A DNA stretch of 64,000 bases from Ophiura sarsii (lineage: Eukaryota; Echinodermata; Ophiuroidea; Amphilepidida; Ophiuridae): contig CM069456.1 in assembly GCA_035610835.1 (NCBI GenBank), forward strand, positions 30,959,677 through 31,023,676. The letters are read 5' to 3'. How positions within the stretch are numbered: the stretch's first letter is position 1; every line of letters starts with the position of its first letter. The position numbers and the translations under genes are program-made. Under the pieces are notes generated by a model, which saw only the letters and a program-made list of their open reading frames with translations, did no database searches and was not told the origin of the DNA. This document shows, piece after piece, positions 34,362 through 45,672 of this stretch.

Positions 34362-34673
34362 TAAGGCTGTGACTTATACCCGGGAACCCGGGTACCCGCC
34401 CGCTATTCCGGGTACCCGGGTACCAAATTGGGTACCCGAATACCTGAATTTTTCTTTTTTTTTACATTTTTCTTTTTTTAGTACAAATGTGTCCCCAAAT
34501 GACCTCTATTGACCCCATCATGTGTCATTTTTGGGGACAAATTTGTACTTAAAAAAAAAAAAATTGTAATTTTTTTAATTTTTTTTTAGTTTCTATTTTC
34601 GGGTACCCGGGTACCCGCCCGAAAAACGGGTCGGGTACCCGGGTACGAAATTACCCGTGCATTCACAGCCTTA
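34362..34673. mobile_element. Non-autonomous hAT element (312 bp), only in copy B
   Basis: The ends are TAAGGCTGTGA and its perfect inverse TCACAGCCTTA. A perfect 8-bp duplication GTAATTTT flanks it (34354-34361 and 34674-34681). Copy A has the empty site GAAGTAATTTTATATAG (about 10322). The interior has clusters of CGGGTACCCGGGTACC at both ends in inverted arrangement. The 8-bp duplication and GGCTGTGA end are typical of hAT. Confidence 0.92.
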
Positions 34674-34790
34674 GTAATTTTATATAGTGTCTTTGAATAT
34701 TGTGTCTGTAGGTCTATGATGTGTCCGCCAAAACAAAAACATCAGACTTCAAAACAAATAATTGAAGCCACCATTCCTTATGCAGTTATA

Positions 34791-34998
34791 CTGTAAAAGC
34801 TGAAATATTCGCGGTGGTTTTATTTTTGCGCTTTTCGCGTAAAATCTTTTTCCGCGAAAATTATAACACACGAAAATATTGCTTTACACATTCATGCAAT
34901 GCTTTCAGACGGTCGCCCGCGAAAAAAACAATTCACGAAATGTCTTTGATATCAAAATCCGCGAAAATATCTGTACGCGAAAATATTGGCTTTTACAG
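34791..34998. mobile_element. TA-target MITE (AATATTCGCG type), copy B
   Basis: The counterpart of 10439-10648, with CTGTAAAAGC ends and TA flanks. It is shared by both copies and therefore older than their separation. Confidence 0.75.
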
Positions 34999-35446
34999 TA
35001 CTTAAAGTAAATCACTTACCGCAATTGGTTATACAAAACAGATTTTTCAGATACTTGGGAGGGGGCAAATTCCCCAGTCAGGACCTTTTTGATTTCAAAT
35101 ATGGTGATGCAATTCACTCATAATGACATTTTTTCGAAACATGTTGTGAAATTTTGGAACTGTGTGTCGTCTGCAGGCAGGCGACTCAACTGCCACGTGG
35201 AAAGTATTAAAGTAAGGCAAAAAAAAAATGTCGGATTGCCCTTTCTCGACCGACCGTAAAAAAAAGAAAAAGAAAAAAAGGTTTAAACAAATATTTTTTT
35301 ATTTATTTTTAGAAATTACAAATTTGTCACCTAAATGACTTCAATTGACCCCTATGTGACCCCACTCTGAAATATTCATTATCCATGCCACCAGACTTTG
35401 TCTTTTTAATATCAAAATTTAATTACATTCCAGTGTGATTTGGTCA

Positions 35447-35840
35447 TCATCTCATCATCAATACGCTTTCCGTCCGAATTGGACATTGCGTGCTTAACCA
35501 ACTCATTCCACACCTTCCTATCACTAGCTTGTATAAATTAGTGTTCATAGTTCCTTTCTTGATAACTGACCACCAGGAGGTTGGAGGTCTTCCTGGGTCT
35601 TTAAGTGCTGGATTAAAGTATTCTGACAAAGCTTTACGAGCTGGAGTTTCAGCATCCATTCTGGGTAGATGACCTAGAAATCGTAGTCTACATCGTTTTA
35701 TGATTTTACTCCAGGGCTGTGTCTCTGTTCGTTCATATAAATCTGTGTTCTTTATCTCATCCAGTTTCGTCACATTCATGAGTTGTCTTAGAAATATGCG
35801 TTACGTGACATCCACTTTATTTTCCATTTTTGGTAGTCAT
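35447..35840 (-). pseudogene. LINE ORF C-terminal fragment, copy B
   Basis: The counterpart of 11092-11480. The frame is 110 codons here and includes NVTKLDEIKNTDLYERTETQ ahead of the RCRLRFLGHLPRMD block. It is an old 3' end of a LINE with no RT core left. Confidence 0.65.
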
Positions 35841-36280
35841 AGTCCATAGTTCCGAGTTATAAAGAAATATTGTGCTGACAAAAGCAAAAGGAATCTTAAA
35901 AAAAATCATCAAAAAATTAGAGGTGAAAGGGCAATCCAACCTTCTTTTTTTTAGACCTAACACTAACAGTGGCATTGGCTCTGCAGCATCCCCATGTACT
36001 CTGTACGAAATCTGTAGAGAGAAAAAAGTACAAGTTTATATCTTATTTGTTTAAATTGAGTTTATAAATTATATAGTAAGATAATTAAATTGAATGGCAC
36101 TCGATACACTCCATCACGACATGTCCTCACTTTATCAACGATCTTTTTTTTCTATTTCATGAATGTACATGTCTAATGACGGACTGATATTGGTAGAAGC
36201 CGCTGCATGGTGAGTTCAACACTGACTTATCTGATGATTTTATTAATACTTATTGGTATAAGTACAGGTATAAGTTCACC

Positions 36281-36481
36281 CAGGGTTAGAATTTCAAGAA
36301 GAATCTGAGAATCCATTTTCTCAAAGATTCCCGCTGGTAAAGTTGCGAGAATCCAAGTTGATTCTCGTAGAGATATTCTGTCTACACATAATTTGAATGG
36401 AGGAGAATCCATAGATTCTCGCAAAATCCTCTGCAGGAATCTAAAAGGATTCTCGCAATTTTTGACGAAATTCTGACCCTG
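36281..36481. mobile_element. CAGGG-ended MITE with GAGAATCC palindromes, copy B
   Basis: The ends are CAGGGTTAGAATTTC and inverted CAGGGTCAGAATTTC, 201 bp apart. It is the counterpart of 11920-12120 and slightly better preserved (GGATTCTCGC is intact near the right end). Confidence 0.65.
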
Positions 36482-36868
36482 ACACCCAATTCTATGTTGC
36501 AAATTCTACCCTTCATTTGTCTCTGAATGACTATCAACTATCTATTGGTGAGTTCAAAAAACACATAATAAAATTACACACTTAGACACAATGTCTACCT
36601 AAATTTCCTATAAAATATACCCCTTAAGGTTGTGAAATATTAGTCCCAAATGATCTTATTTTTTAATGAAAATAAGTTTTTCATACAAAATTTAAAACGT
36701 GAATAAATTCAAATGTTTAAAAAACAATTTCCATATTGGTACAAAATAAAAAAATAAGCTGGGCAGCAAGACTAAAACAGAACAAAATTGAATACATTTG
36801 TACATTATTGTATGTGGCTGTTAAATAGGAATCACTAATAGACTCAATGAAAATGATTTGTCTTTCAG

Positions 36869-36998
36869 GCTCTCATCAGCTGCAGAAGAGAGTAAAAAGA
36901 CAAGTAATGTTGATCTTCAGTTGCTGATAAGCAGCTGTGAGAATTGCAGACAATTGGTGCAAGATTTGAGGAAAGAGGAACAAGACAATACCAGACAG
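36869..36998 (+). CDS. Vps4/katanin-like AAA ATPase, exon a (copy B)
   Basis: This 130-nt exon has the same splice sites and phases as 12508-12637: TTTCAG acceptor and CAG|GTGAGT donor. It encodes the same protein stretch; the two differences (AGC for AGT, GAT for GAC) are silent. Here the exon end and donor occur once, so this is the unexpanded state from which the 19-unit array of copy A presumably grew. The 78-codon frame through it runs into intron. Confidence 0.8.
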
Positions 36999-37004
36999 GT
37001 GAGT

Positions 37005-37566
37005 GCTGCACTGACGCTCATTTTATTCCACTTCATACATCTCTTTTTTTCCCCTTTAAAAGTTAAAATACATTATTTTCCATATTTTCCATAGTTGTTA
37101 TTTATACCACACTGTTTAAACCTGGTAATACTTCTGCCGGCGCTATATTTGAATCCAAAGAAGAATTTAAAGACACCACTACAATGCATTGCATTTTTGT
37201 AAAATGTTATAATTCTAGTCTCCAATTTGTCTTGGTTCCCATAATCATATGCACACAATCATGGCTTCATAGCGTGTTCATCGTTGAAGCTCTTAGGTTC
37301 TAGTTTACATCATTGAATAAATTAGTTATCAGTGTTCCTTTTTCTCATTTCTGAAACAAACTTAAGAGCTCGACAAATCGTGTGAAAAAAGCTTTAGTTG
37401 GCTGGCGTTCACGCAATGCATTGTGGGAAGACCTTAAAATCGTCTATGATTTGAATCCTAATTTATTGTCAGCGCCAGTTCAGATTTTCTCATCGGATAC
37501 TCTGCACATGTGTGCTCAACAGTCTGCCAATATTTTTAAAAGGCCATGTTAGATTTTATAGGCCAT
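37005..37566. other. Intron sequence before the 21-bp array, copy B
   Basis: Non-coding, colinear with 14085-14640. Confidence 0.6.
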
Positions 37567-39030
37567 TGTCAGATCTGTAACACAATGTGTCAGAACTGTA
37601 ACACAATGTCAGATCATCTGTAACACAATGTGTCTTATCTGTAACACAATGTTGAATGTGTCAGATCTGTAAGACAATGTGTCAGATCTGTAAGACAATG
37701 TGTCAGATCTGTAAGACAATGTGTCAGATCTGTAAGACAATGTGTCAGATCTGTAAGACAATGTGTCAGATCTGTAAGACAATGTATCAGATCTGTAAGA
37801 CAATGTGTCAGATCTGTAAGACAATGTGTCAGATCTGTAAGACAATGTGTCAGATCTGTAACACAATGTGTCAGATCTGTAACACAATGTGTAAGATCTG
37901 TAACATGATGTGTCAGATCTGTAACACGATGTGTCAGATCTGTAACACGATGTGTCAGATCTGTAACACGATGTGTCAGATCTGTAACACAATGTGTCAG
38001 ATCATCTGTAATACAATGTGTCAGATCTGTAACACAATGTGTCTTATCTGTAACACAATGTGTCTTATCTGTAACACAATGTGTCTTATCTGTAACACAA
38101 TGTGTCAGATCTGTAACACAATGTGTCAGATCTGTAACACAATGTGTCAGATCTGTAACACAATGTGTCAGATCTGTAACACAATGTGTCAGATCTGTAA
38201 GTGTAACACAATGTGTCAGATATGTAACACAATGTGTCAGATCTGTAACATAATGTGTCAGATCTGTAACACAATGTGTCAGATCTGTAACACAATGTGT
38301 CAGATCTGTAACACAATGTGTCAGATCTGTAATACAATGTGTCAGATCATCTGTAACACAATGTGTCAGATCTGTAACACACAATGTATCAGATCTGTAA
38401 CACAATCTGTAACACAATCTGTAAGGATATGTAACACAGTGTGTCAGATCTGTAACATAATGTGTCAGATCTGTAACACAATGTGTCAGATCTGTAACAC
38501 AATGTGTCAGATCTGTAACACAATGTGTCAGATCATCTGTAACATAATGTGTCAGATCTGTAACACAATGTGTCAGATCTGTAACATAATGTGTCAGATC
38601 TGTAACACAATGTGTCAGATCTGTAACACAATGTGTCAGATCTGTAAAACAATGTGTCAGATCTGTAACACAATGTGTCAGATCTGTAAAACAATGTGTC
38701 AGATCTGTAACACAATGTGTCAGATCTGTAACACAATGTGTCAGATCCGTAACACAATGTGTCAGATCTGTAACACAATGTGTCAGATCATCTGTAACAC
38801 AATGTGTCAGATCTGTAACACGATGTGTCAGATCTGTAACACAATGTGTCAGATCATCTGTAACACAATGTGTCAGATCTGTAACACGATGTGTCAGATC
38901 TGTAACACAATGTGTCAGATCATCTGTAACACAATGTGTCTTATCTGTAACACAATGTGTCAGATCTGTAACACAATGTGTCAGATGTGTAACACAATGT
39001 GTCAGATCTGTAACACAATGTGTGAAGTCT
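37567..39030. repeat. 21-bp minisatellite, copy B (~70 units)
   Basis: Same unit as 14640-15987, with a local block of TAAGACAATG variants (37650-37860) and AACACGATG variants (37915-37980) not seen in copy A, so the two arrays have homogenised separately. The 477-codon frame (37656-39089) and the 260-codon minus frame are artefacts of a stop-free 21-bp unit. Confidence 0.95.
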
Positions 39031-39099
39031 TTTGGTATTTTAGAAGCTCAGTTTGGTGCGCCTTAGCTTTAGGTTCCATAATTCTTTAGTCGAGAGGCT

Positions 39100-39861
39100 G
39101 GGTATAAAGTTGATTATGATTTATAAGTAACATACACTCTAAGACCGAATGTATTGTTCTTGGATAAAAGCAAAAATTATCAAAAGTGGAAATTTCTCAC
39201 ATAAAAGTTGGTGAGTCACATGTCAAACCCTCACAAAATGTTCGCAATCTTGGTGTCATGTTAAGACCAATCGATGACAATGGAGAATCATATCAATCAT
39301 ATTTCCAAAGCTGCATACATGTCCATTCGAAACATCGGATGGATCAGACCCCACCTCAATAGAAAAACTGCTGCATTAATCACCCATGCATTTATTACAT
39401 CAAGACTTGACATGGGAAATTCAATGTTGTATGGGGTTACAGATTCTCAACTTCAGCATCTTCAACATATAACAAAATATCGCTGCTAGAATTATAACTT
39501 TCACCAAAATATCTGATCACATAAACTCTGTGCTTATGGACTTGCATTGGCTACCTCACTGTTGAGCATAGAATCAGATATAAACTGGCTCTACTCACAT
39601 TCAAAATGTTTCAACACAAGGCACTACAATATCTCACTGAGCTTGTGCAACCCTATATACTTGGACACAGTGGACTCCGCTCATCAAAACAAATACTTCT
39701 TATACCGAGTACCCAGTAAGAAACCAATGGGGAGAGAGAACTTTCATTTCTCGTTGCTGTTGTTGCAAGAATTTGCAACAGTCTACCATGCGATGCTAAG
39801 TGTACAGAACACTTCAGAGCTCTATGAAACAATTAATTTTTTCCAAATATCATTTTTCTAA
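39100..39861 (+). pseudogene. CR1/L2-like LINE RT C-terminal fragment, copy B
   Basis: In sequence order the frames read AAYMSIRNIGWIRPHLNRKT, SRLDMGNSMLYGV, then after a TAG at about 39487 a DHINSVLMDLHWLP block and LTELVQPY. These are the post-RT blocks of CR1/L2-like ORF2 (NS.LYG; LHWLP). The stop codon and frame changes show it is an old pseudogene. Its upstream end is shared with copy A (16040-16240), but positions 39275-39915 are absent there. Confidence 0.7.
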
Positions 39862-40043
39862 GAGTCTAGCTAATCAACAGCATGCTTTGGCAGTGTGTCA
39901 GTGGTCGATTGTTGGGTGGTCATAATTTGTCTCTGAAAGTTGGAATAGCTTTATTCAAATTATGATTACCGTATTCCTATATTCAGAGTTGAGTTATCGC
40001 ACCGTTTCAGTGCAATATTATTTAAAATTAAATTGTATTTCAG

Positions 40044-40170
40044 ACTGCACTGGATCAACTAGTCATAACTATAGGTGATCATCTAGAGATCTTACGGGCT
40101 AAGAAGGCACAGCTGGAAAAGGGTGCTAAACCATGCACTGCAAGTACTACTACTGCTTCTAAGCAAACAG
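40044..40170 (+). CDS. Vps4/katanin-like AAA ATPase, exon b (copy B)
   Basis: This 127-nt exon lies between TTTCAG and ACAG|GTAGGG, in the same phases as 17713-17842. It has one ACT (Thr) codon fewer than copy A in the Thr run, one silent change and one Met-to-Ile change (ATG to ATA). The in-frame codon loss leaves the reading frame open, so both copies look functional at this exon. Confidence 0.8.
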
Positions 40171-40185
40171 GTAGGGCTGAAATTA

Positions 40186-40374
40186 GAGAATAAAGGTATT
40201 GTTTTTAAACCGTACCCGTGTTAAATTGTCTGACATAAATGCGGACGATGGTATTATTTTAAGTAGAAGCGGTGTCGTTGTTCTACTACGCAAAAAATAA
40301 TACTATCGAACGCATTCGTCGATCGTGTCAGACAATATAACACGGGTACAGTCTAAAAACAATACCGTTATTCT
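40186..40374. mobile_element. Foldback MITE next to the exon b donor, copy B
   Basis: The counterpart of 17858-18047, starting 15 nt after the donor. The centre differs (CGGTGTCGTTGTTC near 40270), but the arms are conserved. Confidence 0.75.
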
Positions 40375-40404
40375 CATTCTTAAACAATCATACTTTAGAC
40401 ATTT

Positions 40405-41776
40405 GGGCAATTCCACGCGTTGCGGAATGACATTTACACACAAAAATCCACTTTCTTTTGGGTGTAAAACCCAGAGATTTGTAGTTATTCCCCATTTTAC
40501 AACTTTATTTGATAATAGCGATTGATACTCAAAAAATAAACCTAGGGAAAAAATTAGACTGCGCTTCCAAGTATCCTTATTTGCATATGCAAATTTGCGT
40601 TGCGGAATGACGCAGACGATTGGTGGTTTTTTTACATGTTTACACAAAGTGAAAACTCTGTGAACTTTTTAGAGTGTATCATTATTGAAGTTACTTTTTA
40701 GAAGGTTTGAAGTGTTAGCTAACTGACAAAAGCATTTTCATAAAACTTAATCATCAGCTAGGATCTCTAGTAGGTCATCAAAAAATAAAAGTAGGTGTTG
40801 CGGAATGACGTTGCGGAATGACAGTGTGAATTTGTGTGCAAAACTCCATAGAGAAAAGAAAAAACATGTTTTTATGCTTTAATATGCATAAAAAATAAAA
40901 GAAAGAGTAATCAGTGGCATTTCATATGTTACAAATTCATGAATACAAGTAACCCAACTATTTTCACATTGAAATCATCATTTACAGGTAAAGTAGCCAT
41001 GCTTTTGTGATAAAGTTGCCGAATTCAACCACTTGCACATCAAAGTTGCCTAATTCAGCAAATTATGAGTTTTCATCAATTTTGAAACTTTTTTAGAAGT
41101 TTAGAGTCCATATTTGAACGAATTATCATAAATAAGGATGATCTTATACCAAGAACACAAAAATATCACAATTTGCTCAATAAATTGCCTAAATATAGGG
41201 ATTAATACCATTGTCATTCCGCACCGTCATTCCGCAACACGTCATTCCGCAACGCTCGTTAGGGCTGTTAATTAACAGAATTTTCCAATTTTTTTTTTAT
41301 CATTGTGAAGCATGTCAATTGTGTGCAGAGAAAAAATAGTTAAATGAAAATAGGGTACATTTTTTTTCTTGCTATCCTAAAAAATTGTACTTTTGCGTTG
41401 CGGAATGACATGAGATTATGCAATGCATACTAAATACCTGGATTAACGAGGCAAATCGGCCGTTGATCAAAATTAAATTGATATCAAAACTTTTCCCATC
41501 AGTACTACTATTGTGCCTGACATTTATTTAAACATTATACCTATGTGTCTAAAAGATATGGAATAAATAAAAACAAGCCTTTTCACTGATTTTGTAAGCT
41601 GCAAATATGCAAATTTATGCTTATTAGCTAGTTTATACATAAAAAAACATAGTATCGCTAAACAAACTAAAAATTCCTGAACTTTGGACTCTTGCCTACA
41701 TTATAGGCATAGAATTAATCTTTGGATGCACATTTGAAATTTTGGCTATTTGGTTGACATTTGCTTGGAATTGCCC
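40405..41776. mobile_element. 1,372-bp TIR element with iterated TTGCGGAATGAC motif, only in copy B
   Basis: The ends GGGCAATTCCACGC and inverted GGGCAATTCCAAGC match at 13 of 14 bases. A 4-bp ATTT duplication flanks them (40401-40404 and 41777-41780), and copy A has the empty site. TTGCGGAATGAC or its inverse GTCATTCCGCAA occurs at least eight times (near 40420, 40600, 40798, 40809, 41213, 41226, 41241 and 41396), forward copies mostly left and inverted copies right of centre. No transposase is encoded; the 114-codon frame at 40303-40647 spans the boundary and is chance. The superfamily is not assigned. Confidence 0.85.
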
Positions 41777-42339
41777 ATTTATCAAAGAAATAAGTACATT
41801 TGTTTGTCCACATTTGACAACTTTTACCCTGGCCCTGCTAGGATCGAATAACCCACAAACATTCCATCCAATCACATGCGATGAGTAAACCATGCGTAAG
41901 CGTCGCGGCGCCGGCATACACGCAGGAAAAGCGCTAAAGACGCACTGCAGAAGTGCGCATTATCGAGCAAACCACGCATTGTGAAGGTCGGGTGCACTGT
42001 TAAAACGTAGGCCCCACCTCCCCGTGTTAAGTTGTCTCATCTAGATGTCGCCAATTTCTCTGAGAACCAATGAGATTGCTTAAACTTTCTTAGCTGTTTA
42101 AGAATGACCAATACAATCAATTAGAAAAACGTAAAATGTGATATTTTGAACTTCAGACTCATTTTAGATTACAGATATCAATATCAGTTTCAGGTCCTCA
42201 ATCCTCAAATCAAGTTTCAAGCTGATGATATTAATAGGCCTACAGCAATGTTCATTATAGTTCAGTCAGCGAATGAATTCAGAAGAGCGTTGGGCATTGC
42301 GTAACACGGTGCATCGTATGTGGGATGCTTTTGTACGCC

Positions 42340-42855
42340 AAAGGGGTGCGTTTGTAAGCGCCGCCAAATGTGGACCTTTATGTGTTAAAACACCTTCAAC
42401 CGTGGACATTCAGTCAACCGTGGACATCCGCAGTTGATATAGGCTTTATCTGAGCTCAAGATGGTCGATAGATGGCGCTTGTCGAAATCTACAATGTCTG
42501 AAGGCTGACAGCAAAATTGTTAACTTTATTTGTTGGGAGTGGCTGTTTTTATTAATAATTCAACCAGCATGCTTATATAGGCTTTTTAAGCCTGGCCCGA
42601 GCAATTTGCTTGAGTCTGGTCCTTTCAGGACCCAAGCAGGACCCAAGCGTGTGTCTGTACGGACCGACCGTGTAAACAAACAAACAAACAAACAAACAAT
42701 ACGTCCGCAGTTGACGGTGAAACCTTTTTTTCCTTAACATACACACGAACGTAAACACCCCCAAACGAGGACATTAATGTGCTTATACACCTTCAGTTGA
42801 AGGTGTGTAGACAAGGTCCTCGTTTGGAGGCGCTTACGTGCAGGGGTGTGTGCAC
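42340..42855. repeat. GTGGAC/GAGGAC motif block with hairpin, copy B
   Basis: The counterpart of 18640-18960. The hairpin lies at 42749-42839. It is interrupted by a short retroposon at 42496-42695. Confidence 0.6.
42496..42695 (+). mobile_element. Short retroposon with (AAAC)n tail, only in copy B
   Basis: A ~200-bp segment starting GTCTGAAGGCTGACAG and ending in an AAACAAAC tail, with ACAAT on both sides (42491-42495 and 42696-42700). It is absent from copy A. A 3' simple-repeat tail suggests a SINE or a strongly truncated LINE. No Pol III boxes are recognised with confidence. Confidence 0.55.
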
Positions 42856-42904
42856 GCTTGGATTACTTTTGCTCACAGAGAGATAAAAACTGGTACAGGT
42901 AAAC

Positions 42905-43301
42905 TGTAACACACACATGCAAACTGTCATACAAAAATGGTTCGGATTGACACCCATATAAAACTCTCACACAAAAATGATTCAAATTGACACACATGCA
43001 AACTATCACACAAAAATGGTTCAAACTGATGCACATGTGAACTGTCACTCAATGGTTCAAATTGACACACATGCAAACTGTCACACAAAAATGGTTCAAA
43101 TTGACACACATGCAAATTGTCACACAAAAATGGTTCAAATTGACACACATGCAAAATGTCACACAAAAATGGTTCAAATTGACACACATGCAAATTGTCA
43201 CACAAAAATGGTTCAAATTGACACACATGCAAAATGTCACAAAAATGGTTCAAATTGACACACATGCAAACTATCACACAACAATGGTTCAAATTGACAC
43301 A
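42905..43301. repeat. 39-bp minisatellite array 1, copy B
   Basis: About 10 units, the counterpart of 19020-19516 with about three units fewer. It ends at the core (43302). Confidence 0.95.
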
Positions 43302-44200
43302 CATATGGATTTGTTTGGCTGAAATAGCGCACCTAACAGAGCCTATTAAATACACCCAAATCACTAGCTATTTCCTATTTGCCATTGTGTAAACAAATTA
43401 TTACAGGCCGTCTGTGGGGATATCGATTAGCTTCACGTAGATTCCTACACATAAGATTTTGATTTTTCCGAAGTCATGAAATGCCCTGATAATATCTCCA
43501 TTTAACTCCTTTTCCATCACTCTCTGACAACTGATATTTGACAAATAGTATCTTTATATTGTTAATAAACTTCATGTTAAGTCATACTGTTCAAAAATAG
43601 ATGAAAACAGTGAATTTGTATCAATAGAACGATGAGTAATGAACTCACTGCTCGCATTCGTGTTTGTGTGCGGAGTCAATGGGGATAACACTCGACCGTA
43701 AGATTTTGGTACCAATTCCGTAATTTGTCAATTCGGAAAAGTACAAATGACGTGGGCTTTTCTCAACCAATCAAAATATATTTAACATGGACTAGTTTCA
43801 AACACCAAGTGTACGATATGGCGTTGGTATGAGATGTGTACCTTATTTATTTCCAGAGATACAACGAGCTGAATACATGCCCCGTGTGCACTTGGTGAAT
43901 TTGACAATCATTTTGTTATTCTTTACTGTGTGGGGAATCGTGAAATAATAAGATGGCAAAAGTAAAATATTAAATGACACGGGCATATATTTTAAAATTT
44001 AAAATGTAGATTTTAAGAAAGAGAATTACTTAAGCTTTATGTGGACACCGGTATTGCATTCATACGTTATACACAGCTCAAGTTAGCTCAGTAGACACAC
44101 AGTTGGTTGAGATGCGTCCTATACCTGTACACAGCATCAATTTGGATGTTTTTGCGTGTGGTTTCGCTGTACGAAAAATGACCCCATGTATTCAATATGC
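43302..44200. repeat. 0.9-kb core, uninterrupted copy B version
   Basis: Colinear with 8341-9230 and with 19517-22444 minus the Helitron. Flanked by 39-bp arrays on both sides. The empty Helitron site TTGTTAATAAACTTC is at about 43560. Confidence 0.8.
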
Positions 44201-44818
44201 ATGCAAACTGTCACACAAAAATTGTTCAAATTGACACACATGCAAATTGTCACACAAAAATGGTTCAAATTGACACACATGCAAACTGTCACACAAAAAT
44301 GGTTCAAATTGACACACATGCAAATTGTCACACAAAAATGGTTCAAATTGACAAACATGCAAACTATCACACAAAAATGGTTCAAATTGACACACATGTA
44401 AACTATCACACAATGGTTCGGATTGACACACATGCAAACTGTCACACAATAATGGTTCAAATTGACACCCATGCAAACTGTCACACAAAAATGGTTCAAA
44501 TTGACACACACGCAAATTGTCACACAAAAATGGTTCACCTAGACACACATGCAAATTGTCACACAAAAATGATTCAAATTGACAAACATGCAAACTATCA
44601 CACAACAATGGTTCAAATTGACACACATGCAAATTGTCACACAAAAATGGTTCAAATCGACACACATGCAAACTGTCACACAAAAATGGTTCAAATTGAC
44701 ACACATGCAAATTGTCACACAAAAATGGTTCAAATTGACAAACATGCAAACTATCACACAAAAATGGTTCAAATTGACACACATGTAAACTATCAGACAA
44801 TGGTTCAGATTGACACAC
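44195..44818. repeat. 39-bp minisatellite array 2, copy B
   Basis: About 16 units, with variants such as CACCTAGACAC near 44537. It is interrupted on the right by the MITE at 44819. Confidence 0.95.
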
Positions 44819-45189
44819 CAGGGGTGTACTTTCGCGACATCCTGCGAGAATCCAAATGGATTCTCGCAGAGGAATTTTGCGAGAATCCATGGATTCTCGC
44901 AAATGGATTCTCGCAGAATATATTTGCGAGAATCCTTTTTACTGAATTTAAATTCTGCATTTTAAACATTTATTGTACTATTGTTAAGAACAATCATCAT
45001 TTTAATTTCAACTTGAACAGTTTAGAGTCAAATACCAGTCATCTAAGGTCCTGTTTTGAACTTGGAAAAAAAAAAATTAAAAAAAAAAAAAAAATTTTGG
45101 CGAGAATCCACCTGGATTCACGCGGAAGTGATTTTACGCGAATCTTCACGCGAATCGATTCGCGGATTCGCGCCGAAAGTACAGCCCTG
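44819..45189. mobile_element. CAGGG-ended MITE with GCGAGAATCC palindromes, only in copy B
   Basis: The ends CAGGGGTGTACTTTCGCG and inverted CAGGGCTGTACTTTCGGCG are terminal repeats. CACAC lies on both sides (44814-44818 and 45190-45194), which is ambiguous within the array. The interior contains GCGAGAATCC and GGATTCTCGC many times, including a near-perfect palindrome GCGAGAATCCATGGATTCTC near 44880, and an A-rich middle. It is probably hAT-like. It lies inside a 39-bp array. Confidence 0.8.
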
Positions 45190-45672
45190 CACACATGCAA
45201 ACTGTCACACAAAAATGGTTCAAATTGACACACATGCAAATTGTCACACAACAATGGTTCAAATTGACACCATATGAATTCCACCGACAACCTAAGCAGT
45301 CAACAGTGAATACACGCCAGACCATGTGTGATTTACACAAAAATGATTCAAATTGACAAACATGCAAACTATCACACAACAATGGTTCAAATTGACACAC
45401 ATGCAATTGTCACACAAAAATGGTTCAAATTGACACACATGCAAACTGTCACACAAAAATGGTTCAAATTGACACACATGCAAATTGTCACACAAAAATG
45501 GTTCAAATTGACAAACATGCAAACTATCACACAAAAATGGTTCAAATTGACACACATGTAAACTATCAGACAATGGTTCAGATTGACACACATGCAAACT
45601 GTCACACAAAAATGGTTCAAATTGACACACATGCAAATTGTCACACAACAATGGTTCAAATTGACACCATAT
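45190..45672. repeat. 39-bp minisatellite with a duplicated flank, copy B
   Basis: Two short runs of 39-bp units (45190-45262 and 45345-45672). The flank GACAACCTAAGCAGTCAACA, single-copy in copy A (near 22997), occurs here twice (45282 and 45678). Copy B has therefore had a local duplication of array plus flank. Confidence 0.85.

Noticed and set aside
37656..39089. 477-codon + strand frame and 260-codon - strand frame
   Set aside because: They lie entirely in the 21-bp minisatellite, whose unit has no stop in several frames and a length divisible by three. Both strands are open and there is no splice or start context.
40303..40647. 114-codon minus-strand frame
   Set aside because: It crosses the left boundary of the 1,372-bp element and therefore cannot predate it; no motif.
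44197..45228. 343-codon + strand frame
   Set aside because: A 39-bp array frame running through the MITE at 44819-45189; no family motif.
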